A DNA stretch of 17,887 nucleotides from an uncultured Blautia sp. (GTDB taxonomy: Bacteria; Bacillota; Clostridia; Lachnospirales; Lachnospiraceae), in NCBI GenBank assembly GCA_902476765.1, contig CABSEJ010000055.1:1-17887 (forward strand), given 5' to 3'. Shown one piece after another: positions 1 to 8,131 of this stretch (positions within the stretch are counted from its first letter, which is position 1; every line of letters begins with the position of its first letter). The notes beneath the pieces are model-generated. The model was not told the DNA's origin and did not search any database. It saw nothing but the letters and a program-made list of their open reading frames with translations. The translations under genes and the position numbers were made by a program.

Positions 1-99
1 AACTGCCAATGTAGGACACATACCCAGCACCAGCACGAAAGTCGGATTTTCTTTGATGAGACCGTTATACAGACGCTCTAAAGGTGTATTTTCTTTCAT
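1..99 (-). CDS. rnfE: Electron transport complex subunit E (RnfE/RsxE), N-terminal fragment
   Basis: Only the first 33 codons are in the window; the rest lies beyond position 1. The visible residues include ENPTFVLVLGMCPTLAV, which matches what I know of the conserved N-terminus of RnfE, an integral membrane subunit of the Rnf ferredoxin:NAD+ oxidoreductase. The start is the ATG at 97-99, one nucleotide after the rnfG stop codon; its ribosome binding site (GGAGGG) lies inside the last codons of rnfG, so the two genes are translationally coupled. RnfA and RnfB would be expected further downstream, outside the window. Identity is well supported by motif and by its place after rnfC-D-G. Confidence 0.9.
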   Translation of the reverse strand, partial: MKENTPLERLYNGLIKENPTFVLVLGMCPTLAV

Positions 100-100
100 C

Positions 101-712
101 TTAATTTCCCTCCTTTACATAGTTAAACGCACAAAGTCCTGCATTTACGCCTCCGGTAACAGCATTGGAGGTAATGGTGGCACCGCTGATAGCGTTGATT
201 TCATTATCCCCTGCCGCACCTGTTTTTGTCACTTCAAAGGACTCTACATTTTTATCCTGATACTGGTCTTTAAATTCCGGCTTGTCTGCATTCATACCCA
301 GACCTGCCGTCTCATTTAAAGTCAAAAGAGAAATACCGTTTAAAGTTCCGTCCAGACGGACACCCATGGAAAATACAATGTCTCCGCCATAGCCTTCGGA
401 GGTAGTCATATTAAGGGCATATCCCAGAGTTTCTCCGGAAGCGTCCTTGGCTTCCATCACTTCATTGACTGTCTGAGCAGTAAAGCCGTTGTCTGCCAGA
501 TATTTGGCAATATCTGCATCCTCTGCCTCTACACAGACTTCAAAAGAATCTGCATCCTCAAATACCGCCTTGTAAGCTTCCTGCTTAGCCATCTCTTCCT
601 GATTGGCAATGGGTGCCTTGGTAATTTCATAAACCAGTCCCAGAAGCCCTCCTGCCACCAGGGTAATCAAGGTCAGAATAATCGTATCTTTTATAATCGT
701 GTTCTTTTTCAT
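101..712 (-). CDS. rnfG: Electron transport complex subunit G (RnfG/RsxG), FMN-binding
   Basis: This 203-residue protein is a subunit of the Rnf complex, which moves electrons between ferredoxin and NAD+ and pumps Na+ or H+ across the cytoplasmic membrane. The N-terminus (about residues 8-30) is one hydrophobic membrane segment following a Lys-rich start, and the rest would face outward. Near the C-terminus the sequence NAISGATITSNAV contains the S-G-A-T motif in which Thr179 is expected to carry covalently bound FMN. A Gly-rich stretch, EGYGGDIVFSMGV, is typical of FMN_bind domains. The start ATG overlaps the rnfD stop by 4 nt (ATGA). Length is normal for the family. No odd features. Confidence 0.95.
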   Translation of the reverse strand: MKKNTIIKDTIILTLITLVAGGLLGLVYEITKAPIANQEEMAKQEAYKAVFEDADSFEVCVEAEDADIAKYLADNGFTAQTVNEVMEAKDASGETLGYALNMTTSEGYGGDIVFSMGVRLDGTLNGISLLTLNETAGLGMNADKPEFKDQYQDKNVESFEVTKTGAAGDNEINAISGATITSNAVTGGVNAGLCAFNYVKEGN

Positions 713-1668
713 GCTTTCTTACCTCCTTTTCCGAAGGCTTTTGGCATTGTAAATTTCTCAATAATAGGCACTAGCAGGTTGCAGAAAATAATGGCGTAAG
801 AGACTCCCTCTGCAGAACCTCCGAAAATACGGAAAAGACCTGTAAAAATACCCAGGCACACCCCGTAGACAATCTGTCCTGTCTTGGTAATAGGAGTGGT
901 AACGTAATCTGTAGCCATAAACCAGGCGCCCAGCATAAGACCACCGCCGCAAAGCTGGCACAGCAGATAATAAAAATCCAGTCCGTGGCCGCCAAAGATA
1001 AGCACAAACACAGCAAAAGTGCCGATATAAGTTAAAGGAACTCTCACATCAATAATGCCTCTGGCCAGCAGAATGGCTGCGCCGATTAAAATAGCCAGTG
1101 CAGAAGTCTCTCCGATAGTTCCCTGCACGTTTCCGATAAACAGACTCAGCAGATCCACACTCTCTCCTGCCTTCATAGCTGCAAGAGGAGTTGCACCGGA
1201 CACTGTGTCCACAATATTTCCCCAGGCGCTTCCGGGTACCGTAAAGTCTGTCATTCTTCCGGTAAAGGAAATCAGCAGGAAGCATCTGGCTCCCAGAGCC
1301 GGGTTCATAATATTCTGGCCCAGACCGCCAAAAAGCTGCTTCACCACTAAAATAGCAAACACTCCGCCTATTACGGCAATCCACCAGGGGGCCTTCGGCG
1401 GCAGGTTCAGGGCCAGTAAAAGTCCTGTTACCACAGCGCTGTAGTCTTTTATGGTAAGTTTTTTATGTACGATTTTTTCATAAATCCCTTCTGTGGCCAC
1501 ACAGGTGGCAATAGTTACCAGAATCAGCAGAAGGGCGTTTGGTCCGAAATTATAAACTCCGAATAATGCTGCCGGCAGCAACGCCAGGATAACCGTAAGC
1601 ATAATACTGCTGGTGTCCACCTTCGACCTGACATGAGGGGAAGATGATACATGTAATAATTCACTCAT
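709..1668 (-). CDS. rnfD: Electron transport complex subunit D (RnfD/RsxD)
   Basis: This 319-residue polytopic membrane protein is a core subunit of the Rnf complex. It has many hydrophobic helices, and the sequence DTVSGATPLAAMK at about residues 154-166 contains the SGAT flavinylation motif, with Thr160 the expected site of covalent FMN. Other family-like stretches are QNIMNPALGARCF and FMATDYVTTPITKTGQ. It is closely related to NqrB of Na+-translocating NADH:quinone reductase, but the order rnfC-rnfD-rnfG-rnfE and the absence of a quinone-reductase subunit here favour Rnf. It starts 12 nt after the rnfC stop and overlaps rnfG by 4 nt. Length is close to bacterial RnfD. Confidence 0.95.
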   Translation of the reverse strand: MSELLHVSSSPHVRSKVDTSSIMLTVILALLPAALFGVYNFGPNALLLILVTIATCVATEGIYEKIVHKKLTIKDYSAVVTGLLLALNLPPKAPWWIAVIGGVFAILVVKQLFGGLGQNIMNPALGARCFLLISFTGRMTDFTVPGSAWGNIVDTVSGATPLAAMKAGESVDLLSLFIGNVQGTIGETSALAILIGAAILLARGIIDVRVPLTYIGTFAVFVLIFGGHGLDFYYLLCQLCGGGLMLGAWFMATDYVTTPITKTGQIVYGVCLGIFTGLFRIFGGSAEGVSYAIIFCNLLVPIIEKFTMPKAFGKGGKKA

Positions 1669-1680
1669 GACTTTCTCCTC

Positions 1681-3003
1681 CTATTTCGGTTTTCTGCGGT
1701 TTGCCAGAACAATTTTCCGCATGGAACGCATAGACTGTGTCAGAGGCCGTTTTGCCGGACAGACATAGCTGCAGCAACCGCACTCCACACATTCCATTCC
1801 ATCATACTTTACGAACAGTTCTTCCTGCCCATGTTCAGAATAGGTAGCCAATCTGGAAGGAACCAGCCTTGCCGGACAGGCACTGACACATCTTCCGCAA
1901 TTGATGCAGGCAGTGGGTTCTGCGGCGGAAACCTCATCCTTTGTCATGCACAGCATAGCCGAGGAGGTTTTTACCACCGGAACGTGGTAATCAAACATAG
2001 CAAAGCCCATCATGGGACCGCCGGAAATAATTTTTTCCGCCGGATTCTTCAGACCTCCCGCCGCTTCCAGAAGTTCTGCAAAACAGGTTCCCACTCTGGT
2101 CTGGAAGTTAGAAGGGTCTGCCACAGCATCTCCTGTTACGGTAACAATACGGTCCATCACAGGCTCTCCCCACATAACTGCCCGGTAAATGGCGCACACC
2201 GTATCGATATTATCCACAACACAGCCTGCGTCTGCCGGCAGCATAGAGGAATTTATCTCTCTTCCGCTGACCGCATTGATAAGGCAGCGCTCTGCCCCCT
2301 GTGGATACTTGGTTTTCAGGGTGCTTACCTGGATTCTGGGCTCGTCCTTTACCAGCTCTGTCATCTTTGTGATACAGTCCGGCTTATTATCTTCAATACA
2401 TATGTAGCCCTTGGCATTATCAAACAGCTTCAGAATACACTTCAGTCCGCCGATAATCCAATCCGGCTGTTCCAGCATACGTCTGTAATCTGAAGTCAGG
2501 TAAGGCTCACATTCAGCCCCGTTTACCAATACATACTCAATTTTCTCCGGCTCCTTAGGAGACAGCTTTACATGGGTGGGAAAGCCGGCGCCTCCCATAC
2601 CAACCACGCCGCCGTCTTTAATCCGGCTGATAATCTCCTCCTTAGACAGTGCGTCCAGAGAGTCTGCCTTCTGAAACTCCACGGTTTCATACTTTTCATC
2701 ATTTTCAATGACAATAGCATCTACCATGGCCCCCACATTATTTCTGACTTTTTTCAATTCCTTCACGGTTCCGGAAACGGAAGCATGAATAGGAGCAGAA
2801 ACAAAGCCGCCCATTTCTGCAATCACCTGTCCCGCCAGAACTTTATCCCCCTTTGCCACTACCGGTTTAGCCGGAGCCCCGATGTGCTGTGACAAGGGAT
2901 AAACCAGCTCTTTACCGGGAAGCAGCTCCCGGACAGGCTTTTCTTTTGACAGTTCTTTTCCGTCATAAGGATGAACACCACCCCTAAAGGTTAAAAACGC
3001 CAT
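1681..3003 (-). CDS. rnfC: Electron transport complex subunit C (RnfC/RsxC)
   Basis: This 440-residue peripheral cytoplasmic subunit is the expected NAD(H)-side module of Rnf. The N-terminal third has the RnfC barrel-sandwich region (GGVHPYDGKELS; lipoyl-like APIHASVSGTVKEL). The nucleotide/flavin-binding stretch GVVGMGGAGFPTHVKL follows at about residues 132-147. Two [4Fe-4S] motifs lie at the C-terminus: CINCGRCVSACP starting near residue 366 and CVECGCCSYVCP near 405. It has no long Ala/Lys-rich C-terminal repeat as found in E. coli RsxC. The start has a good ribosome binding site (GGAGGG, 8 nt before ATG). It is the first gene of the visible rnf run and follows the PF06541 gene by 47 nt. 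I could not recognise a dedicated promoter in that gap, so transcription may begin inside or upstream of the preceding gene. Confidence 0.95.
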   Translation of the reverse strand: MAFLTFRGGVHPYDGKELSKEKPVRELLPGKELVYPLSQHIGAPAKPVVAKGDKVLAGQVIAEMGGFVSAPIHASVSGTVKELKKVRNNVGAMVDAIVIENDEKYETVEFQKADSLDALSKEEIISRIKDGGVVGMGGAGFPTHVKLSPKEPEKIEYVLVNGAECEPYLTSDYRRMLEQPDWIIGGLKCILKLFDNAKGYICIEDNKPDCITKMTELVKDEPRIQVSTLKTKYPQGAERCLINAVSGREINSSMLPADAGCVVDNIDTVCAIYRAVMWGEPVMDRIVTVTGDAVADPSNFQTRVGTCFAELLEAAGGLKNPAEKIISGGPMMGFAMFDYHVPVVKTSSAMLCMTKDEVSAAEPTACINCGRCVSACPARLVPSRLATYSEHGQEELFVKYDGMECVECGCCSYVCPAKRPLTQSMRSMRKIVLANRRKPK

Positions 3004-3026
3004 ATTCTAGTCCCTCCTTTATCTAT

Positions 3027-3055
3027 GATAATCAGACGGGATGCGCCTGATTATT
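3027..3055. repeat. Inverted repeat between the PF06541 gene and rnfC
   Basis: The arms ATAATCAG (3028-3035) and CTGATTAT (3047-3054) match perfectly over 8 bp around an 11-nt GC-rich centre. The repeat overlaps the stop codon of the upstream gene and ends about 25 nt before the rnfC start codon. No T-run follows on the minus strand, so it is a poor intrinsic terminator. It could be a weak attenuating or processing hairpin, or an operator for rnf. What is seen is the symmetry only; the role is inference. Confidence 0.45.
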
Positions 3056-3980
3056 CTTCTTTGGCCCTTTTCTCCTGATGTTTTTCTCTGTACTGCTGAA
3101 AATGTTTCTTCAAGTCAGGATACGCATAGACCATACGTTTTTTGATTACATTCTGTTTTTTCCTTAATTCCATCCACTTCTCCGTGAATTCATCCATTCG
3201 CTGTTCCAGCTCCTGCCGCATCTTTCCGTAGGATTCCCTATCCGGAAGAAGTCCTTCTTTTCTTCTGACTTCAAATCGGTCCAGCAGCTCCTGCTTTTTC
3301 ATGGCCAATCGTTCCCTGCCATCCTGGTATTTCACATACCCCGGCGTAGCTTCCAGCTTACTGCGGATTTCTTCCCTTGTTTCATACAGTTTGGTACTCT
3401 GCAGATATAGTGCCAGCTCCTCCAGCATATCCTCTGCCTTTTCGAAAGTTTTGGAAAGGTCGAAGGCCGCAAAAGCTGATGTGGAGAAATCCACTGCATA
3501 CAGAACAGCGATAATCCCGTCTAATATTTTTCCAATGTTCACGGGATACAGACTTGTAATCCAGGAGACAAATGGCTGTAATACATAAAACAGCAGAAGG
3601 GTAAAACCGCCCCAAGCCAGGGACGAGGTAAGGCATATGTATCCGTGGAGGTTATATTTCTGATTGCTGTAATCCCACCACCTGGTATGGAAAATACGCT
3701 CCATCAGCCACCCGGTTATGTATTCCAGCAAGGTAGCCAAAACAACTCCTCCCACATATAAAAGCGCCGGGTTTTCTTCCACCGGCCGAAGAAACAGGTA
3801 AACACACATAGCTCCCGCCCCGTAAATCGTACAGAGGGGACCGTTTATAAAGCCCCTGTTTACAAGCTTTCTTTTCTTCACAGACACATAAGCTGACTCC
3901 CATACCCATCCCAAAAAACTGTAGATAAAAAACCAGCTTATGATATAATATAAAGATACTCCTGCTATTTCATAATCCAT
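3051..3980 (-). CDS. Putative ABC-transporter type IV / CmpB-like membrane protein (PF06541 family)
   Basis: A 309-residue protein. The N-terminal half (about residues 8-165) is polytopic, with the family-typical stretches FFIYSFLGWVWES, NRGFINGPLCTIYGAGA, EYITGWLMERIFHTRWWDYS and NLHGYICL. I recognise this as the PF06541 pattern, annotated in databases as a putative ABC transporter permease of type CmpB. Real transport function is not established: no ATP-binding partner is nearby. From about residue 185 onward the protein is soluble, strongly charged and probably coiled-coil (many Glu, Lys, Arg and Gln). The start ATG has a good ribosome binding site (GGAGGA). It is divergent from the exonuclease gene and lies upstream of rnfC in the same direction, so it may be co-transcribed with rnf. 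Confidence 0.75.
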   Translation of the reverse strand: MDYEIAGVSLYYIISWFFIYSFLGWVWESAYVSVKKRKLVNRGFINGPLCTIYGAGAMCVYLFLRPVEENPALLYVGGVVLATLLEYITGWLMERIFHTRWWDYSNQKYNLHGYICLTSSLAWGGFTLLLFYVLQPFVSWITSLYPVNIGKILDGIIAVLYAVDFSTSAFAAFDLSKTFEKAEDMLEELALYLQSTKLYETREEIRSKLEATPGYVKYQDGRERLAMKKQELLDRFEVRRKEGLLPDRESYGKMRQELEQRMDEFTEKWMELRKKQNVIKKRMVYAYPDLKKHFQQYREKHQEKRAKEE

Positions 3981-3992
3981 ATTTTCTCCTCC

Positions 3993-4007
3993 GTTATATA
4001 ATATAAC
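3993..4007. promoter_or_regulatory. Palindrome upstream of the PF06541 gene, possible operator or -10 region
   Basis: The arms GTTATAT and ATATAAC flank a single central A and form a perfect 7+1+7 palindrome. It sits immediately upstream of the ribosome binding site of the minus-strand gene, in the 106-nt gap between the divergent genes. The AT-rich arms also contain -10-like hexamers on the minus strand (TATATT, TATTAT), but I found no convincing -35 box. It may be a regulator site overlapping the promoter, or chance symmetry in AT-rich DNA. Confidence 0.3.
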
Positions 4008-4086
4008 ATTTTTTTTCGGAAATCACTAGAATAATTTATGCATTTTTCGTATTATTTTCGATACAATCAGAAAGGATTTTGTTAAA

Positions 4087-5220
4087 ATGATAACAAATAA
4101 AACTTATCTTTGTGAAAATCCCACAGACCTGTGTATATCCCTATTCCCACAGGACTGTCCTTTTGAAGATACGGTATTTTTTGATATAGAAACCACAGGA
4201 CTAAGCCCCCGGAAAAGCCGTGTCTTTCTTATCGGCGCCCTTTATAAGTCCCAAGCCACGGATTCTATAGAGATTATCCAGTTTCTGGCGGAAAAAAACG
4301 ATGACCGGGAGGAACAAGCTGTTTTGCAGGCTTTCTCACAGCTTCTGAAGGGCAAAAAGCACCTGGTCCACTTTAACGGTTCTTCCTTTGATATTCCCTA
4401 TCTGACCCACCGTTACAGCCAGCACCAAATGGAAAACCCATTGCCCTTCATGGCACAAACTGATTTATACCGCAAGCTAAAGGACTTTTCCGGATTTTTC
4501 CGGCAAATGCCTGACCACCGGCAAAAAACATTTGAGGAACTGGTAGGATATGCCAGAAAAGACCTGTTGTCCGGCAAAGAAATGATAAAAATTTATCAAA
4601 ATTATGCGACAACTTCCTCTTCTAAGCTTTTAAAACTGCTTTTACTGCACAATTTTGACGATTTAAAAGGAATGCTGTCCATTCTTCCTCTTGGACGGCT
4701 GGGACAACTGACGCAGGGGAAGTTTCAAGTCCTGGAAAACAGGGAAATTCAGGAAAAAACTCTGGAAGGGTTTACTATACGCTGCCTGCTTTTTGAACTG
4801 GAGCTTCCTGCTCCTATCCCCGCCAGGCTTTCTGCAGGACAAAACCATCTCTACACAGTGGTGGAGGGAAAAAAGGTGAAAATAAAAATACCTCTCTACG
4901 AAGGTACCTTAAAATATTTTTATCCTGATTACCGGAACTACTATTATCTTCCTCTGGAAGACCAGGCCGTCCATAAAAGTGTGGCTGTATACATAGATCC
5001 ATCCAGAAGGGAAAAAGCCAAAGCCTCCAACTGCTATCGAAAGTATACAGGCACCTTTGTATCTCTTCCCTGTTCTTCCCTAATGCCGGACAGTTCGCTG
5101 CCGCCTCTGCGGGAAACTGTGGACAGCAGAGAAGCTTACACCGCCTGGCCTTTTCAGGATACTTGTTCTGAAATTCTGAAAACATATCTCAGCCAGATAT
5201 GCAAAGAGCTTTGCAGATAA
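4087..5220 (+). CDS. Ribonuclease H-like domain protein, YprB-type 3'-5' exonuclease
   Basis: The only plus-strand gene: 377 residues. The motif FFDIETTGLSP (Asp33, Glu35) is the first acidic motif of DEDD exonucleases, HFNGSSFDIPYLTHR (Asp102) supplies the second, and LLLLHNFDDLKGML (His188-Asn189, Asp191/192) resembles the last motif of the YprB/PF13482 family. TDLYRK and DLLSGKEMIKIY between them are also family-like. The catalytic domain ends near residue 205; the remaining 170 residues form a C-terminal domain without motifs known to me. A nuclease acting on RNA or DNA 3' ends is expected, but the substrate is unknown. The ribosome binding site is AAAGGA about 10 nt before ATG. The gene stands alone, divergent from the PF06541 gene and convergent with rpsA. 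Confidence 0.8.
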   Translation: MITNKTYLCENPTDLCISLFPQDCPFEDTVFFDIETTGLSPRKSRVFLIGALYKSQATDSIEIIQFLAEKNDDREEQAVLQAFSQLLKGKKHLVHFNGSSFDIPYLTHRYSQHQMENPLPFMAQTDLYRKLKDFSGFFRQMPDHRQKTFEELVGYARKDLLSGKEMIKIYQNYATTSSSKLLKLLLLHNFDDLKGMLSILPLGRLGQLTQGKFQVLENREIQEKTLEGFTIRCLLFELELPAPIPARLSAGQNHLYTVVEGKKVKIKIPLYEGTLKYFYPDYRNYYYLPLEDQAVHKSVAVYIDPSRREKAKASNCYRKYTGTFVSLPCSSLMPDSSLPPLRETVDSREAYTAWPFQDTCSEILKTYLSQICKELCR

Positions 5221-5300
5221 AGCCTTCAGCCAATCCCTTATCTGGTATATAGGCAAACAGATTTTGGTATTTGACTATCTGCAAAACAAGGCCCATTTAC

Positions 5301-5337
5301 AAAAAGAGCTGCCCCTTAATCCGGGACAGCTCTTTTT
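5301..5337. terminator. Bidirectional intrinsic terminator between the yprB-like gene and rpsA
   Basis: A perfect 11-bp stem, AAAAAGAGCTG (5301-5311) with CAGCTCTTTTT (5327-5337), continues after one mismatch with CCC/GGG and closes on a 7-nt loop. The stem has a T-run at its 3' end on both strands, as expected of a terminator shared by convergent genes: the exonuclease from the left and the rpsA run from the right. It lies 81 nt after the plus-strand stop and 33 nt after the minus-strand stop. Confidence 0.9.
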
Positions 5338-5369
5338 ATGAAAGGAATGTCTGCTCTTCCTCTGATTTC

Positions 5370-6473
5370 TTACTCCTCAGAAGCTTCTTCTACTGCGTCC
5401 TCTGCAGGTGCCTCCTCCTTAGCCGGCTCCAGCACCTTCATGCTCAGACTGATTTTCTTCTCTGCCTCATTAAAGTCCACAACCTTTGCGCTTACTTCCT
5501 GACCTACCTTCAACACATCTGCAGGTTTGTCAACATGTGCTCTGGAAATCTGAGACACATGAAGAAGGGCGTCTACGCCTGGCTCCAGCTCAATAAATGC
5601 ACCGAAATCTGTCATACGGGCAATCTTTCCTTCTACCACATTTCCTACTGCATATTTTTCTGCTGCAGTCAGCCATGGATTCTGGTCTTCGAACTTCAGG
5701 CTGAGAGCAATCTTCTCTCCGTTAATCTCTTTTACAAGAACCTGCAGTTTCTCGCCTGCCTTAAATACCTTCTTAGGATTTTCCACTCTGCCCCATGACA
5801 TCTCGGAGATGTGAAGCAGACCGTCAGCTCCTCCTAAATCAATAAAGGCACCGAAATCTGTTACATTCTTAATGGTTCCTTCCACCACGTCACCGGGATG
5901 GATTCTCTCGAAGAGTTCTTTTCTCATCTCTTCTTTCTTAGCAACCAAAAGCTGCTTTCTGTCACCGATGACACGACGTCTTCTGGGATTAAACTCTGTA
6001 ATCACAAATTCGATTTCCTGGTCCTGATATTTTGTTAAATCTTTCTCATAAGTATCGGAAACCAGACTTGCAGGAATGAACACTCTGGCCTCGTCGATGA
6101 CAACGCTTAAACCGCCGTCCAGAACCTGGGTAACCTTTGCGGTGAGAACTTCTTTATTCTCAAAAGCTTCTTCCAGTCTCTTATTGCCCTTGTCGGCAGC
6201 CAGTCTCTTATAAGTGAGAAGCACCTGACCGTCTCCGTCGTTGAGCTTTAATACTTTAGCCTCCATTGTATCTCCCGGATGAACCACGGTTCTCAGGTCT
6301 AAGTTCTGGTCATTTGAATATTCACTTCTGGTAATGATACCGTCTGCTTTATAGTCAATGTTTAAGATAATCTCATCTTCTTTGACGTCGATAACTCTTC
6401 CTTCGACTACCTCTCCATTTCTGATTGTTTTAAATGTTTCATCCAGCATCTGTTCAAAACTTAATTCTGACAT
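5370..6473 (-). CDS. rpsA: 30S ribosomal protein S1 homologue, four S1 domains
   Basis: A 367-residue RNA-binding protein with four S1 repeats at about residues 20-91, 108-175, 194-261 and 276-348. The third and fourth are the best conserved (DFGAFIDLGGADGLLHISEMSW and the matching DFGAFIELEPGVDALLHVSQIS region). The C-terminus is acidic. It should help mRNA binding by the 30S subunit, although S1 in Firmicutes is often dispensable and may act more generally in RNA binding. I chose the start at 6473 rather than an ATG 18 nt upstream, because AGGAGG lies 9 nt before it. This start overlaps the 3' end of ispH by 20 nt in another frame. In many Clostridia the two are fused into one protein; here they are separate. 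Four domains is short of the six found in E. coli. Confidence 0.92.
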   Translation of the reverse strand: MSELSFEQMLDETFKTIRNGEVVEGRVIDVKEDEIILNIDYKADGIITRSEYSNDQNLDLRTVVHPGDTMEAKVLKLNDGDGQVLLTYKRLAADKGNKRLEEAFENKEVLTAKVTQVLDGGLSVVIDEARVFIPASLVSDTYEKDLTKYQDQEIEFVITEFNPRRRRVIGDRKQLLVAKKEEMRKELFERIHPGDVVEGTIKNVTDFGAFIDLGGADGLLHISEMSWGRVENPKKVFKAGEKLQVLVKEINGEKIALSLKFEDQNPWLTAAEKYAVGNVVEGKIARMTDFGAFIELEPGVDALLHVSQISRAHVDKPADVLKVGQEVSAKVVDFNEAEKKISLSMKVLEPAKEEAPAEDAVEEASEE

Positions 6474-7305
6474 GTTTTGAAACCTCCTCAATTATTTTAT
6501 TTGGGGTTGACGCCCCTGCTGTAATACCTACACATTGAACGGATTGAAAACTTTCAGAATCCAAGTCTGCAAGTGTTTGTATATAGTAAGTATTTTTACA
6601 TTCCCTTTTACATATTTCATAAAGCTTCTGGGTATTCGAGCTATGTCTGCCACCTACGACAATCATGGCGTCTACCTGTTTTGCGATTTCCTCCGCCTCG
6701 GACTGTCTGTCCTGGGTAGCGTTGCAAATCGTATTTAAAACAAGTCTATCATAACCCTTTTCGTCCAAAATTTCAACTATTTCTTGAAAATTATTGTAAT
6801 TAAATGTCGTTTGGGACACAATACACAATTTTTCGTGTTCCTCCGACAAAAAAGCCCTGGCTTCTTCAGGAGTCCTGATTACCGTGGACTCTCCCTTGCA
6901 CCATCCCCGGATACCGGCCACCTCCGGATGGCTGGCATTGCCTATAATCACAATATGTCTGCCGGCTTTGCTTTCCCGCTCCACAATCCTGTGAATCTTC
7001 AATACAAAGGGACAGGTAACATCCACATAATCCAGATTTTTTTCCTCCAAAAGCCGGTAAATACTGGCGGGCACACCATGAGAACGGATAATGACCGTTC
7101 CCTCTAAAAGGGATTCCAACTCTTCCTGAGATTCCAGCACCTCCACGCCCATTTTCCTCAAATCTTCCACTACTTCCTCGTTGTGGATAATGGGCCCGTA
7201 GGTATAGACCTTTTGTTTCTTTTCCCCGGCCACCTCATAGGCTTTTTCCACAGCCCGCTTTACCCCGAAACAGAACCCTGCGGTTTTGGCTACCTTTACT
7301 TCCAT
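6454..7305 (-). CDS. ispH: 4-hydroxy-3-methylbut-2-enyl diphosphate reductase
   Basis: A 283-residue [4Fe-4S] enzyme for the last step of the non-mevalonate isoprenoid pathway, making IPP and DMAPP in the cytoplasm. The three cluster cysteines are visible: Cys12 (AGFCFGV), Cys98 (DVTCPFV) and Cys194 (NTICNATQDRQ). Substrate-binding histidines are at His41 (GPIIHN), His76 (IRSHGVP) and His126 (ASHPEV); QTT at 165-167 includes the conserved Thr, and SAGASTPNKIIEEV closes the protein. The start ATG has GAGGGG 9 nt upstream and follows the cmk stop by 21 nt. The 3' end runs 20 nt into rpsA, whose Shine-Dalgarno is inside ispH, so the two are translationally coupled. Confidence 0.95.
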   Translation of the reverse strand: MEVKVAKTAGFCFGVKRAVEKAYEVAGEKKQKVYTYGPIIHNEEVVEDLRKMGVEVLESQEELESLLEGTVIIRSHGVPASIYRLLEEKNLDYVDVTCPFVLKIHRIVERESKAGRHIVIIGNASHPEVAGIRGWCKGESTVIRTPEEARAFLSEEHEKLCIVSQTTFNYNNFQEIVEILDEKGYDRLVLNTICNATQDRQSEAEEIAKQVDAMIVVGGRHSSNTQKLYEICKRECKNTYYIQTLADLDSESFQSVQCVGITAGASTPNKIIEEVSKHVRIKF

Positions 7306-7326
7306 AAGATTTTTCCCCTCTCTTGT

Positions 7327-7995
7327 TCAACTGCAGGCTTCCCGGTACAACCGGAGAATCTCCGTCTTCACTTCCTCTATATTCATATGAGAGGAATCCA
7401 AAAGAACAGCGTCCTCCGCCCGCTTTAAAGGAGAAACATTTCTGCTCATGTCTCTCTCATCCCTGTCCTGAATATCTGCTTCTATCTCCTCCAGGGCGCA
7501 GGAAATTCCTTTTTCTATAAGTTCTTTATATCTTCTCATGGCTCTGGTCTTTACACTGGCGGTCAGATATATTTTGACATCCGCATGGGGAAGCACACAA
7601 GTTCCTATGTCTCTTCCGTCCATCACTACGTTTTCCCTGTCAGCCAGATTCCGCTGCAGTTCCACCAGCTTCCGGCGGATAGCAGGATTTGCAGAGCTGA
7701 CAGAAGCCATATTTCCCACTTCTTCACTGCGAAGCTGTCCGGTTACATTCTCACCATTTAGTATGACCTGCTGCAGTCCCTTCTCATACACAATAGAAAT
7801 GTCTGCTCTGCGGCAGGCTTCTTCCATCTCTTCCTTCTGGGAAGGAGAAATTCCCTGGCGTATTAAATACAGGGCCATGGCCCTGTACATAGCACCTGTA
7901 TCCACATAAATAAATTTCAATTCCCTGGCCACAGCTTTAGCTATGGTACTTTTACCGGCTCCTGCCGGCCCGTCGATTGCAATATTTACTGACAT
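7327..7995 (-). CDS. cmk: (d)CMP kinase / cytidylate kinase
   Basis: A 222-residue nucleoside monophosphate kinase that phosphorylates CMP and dCMP with ATP. The P-loop GPAGAGKST is at residues 9-17, followed by the CMP-binding DTGAMYRAMA and the conserved VMDGRDIGTCVLPHA. The late stretch RDERDMSRNVSPLKRAEDA is the usual family signature for the CMP/dCMP pocket and lid. Length is normal. The start ATG has AAGGAG 7 nt upstream. It sits in the common clostridial order flavoprotein-cmk-ispH-rpsA; a plsC-type acyltransferase that I recall between cmk and ispH in some relatives is absent here. Confidence 0.95.
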   Translation of the reverse strand: MSVNIAIDGPAGAGKSTIAKAVARELKFIYVDTGAMYRAMALYLIRQGISPSQKEEMEEACRRADISIVYEKGLQQVILNGENVTGQLRSEEVGNMASVSSANPAIRRKLVELQRNLADRENVVMDGRDIGTCVLPHADVKIYLTASVKTRAMRRYKELIEKGISCALEEIEADIQDRDERDMSRNVSPLKRAEDAVLLDSSHMNIEEVKTEILRLYREACS

Positions 7996-8131
7996 ATTTC
8001 TGCTCCTTCTATGCTTTTGGCCGGAAAATTTCGGCCCTTCTACCTTCCGTTTTCTGTTTTTTCAGATGGCCGGGCAGGTCTGCGTTCCACTTCGGTCAGC
8101 GCTAAGCATGTGCCACCGACACACAGTACCG
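7996..8131. other. Structured spacer between the flavoprotein gene and cmk
   Basis: This 136-nt gap is much larger than the others in the run and is GC-rich in its upstream half. It holds several short symmetric elements: GGCCG/CGGCC around AT-rich DNA at 8019-8036, just before the cmk ribosome binding site; TCTG/CAGA around a T-run near 8054-8067; and an AGCGCT palindrome near 8098-8103 with TCGGT/ACCGA around it. I see no ORF and no clear promoter. It could be a processing site, a weak attenuator or a remnant of a dispersed repeat. Confidence 0.35.

Noticed and set aside
1831..2493. A 220-codon plus-strand open frame
   Set aside because: It lies fully antisense to rnfC, whose Fe-S and flavin motifs are intact; composition rich in His, Cys and Ser is typical of a shadow frame.
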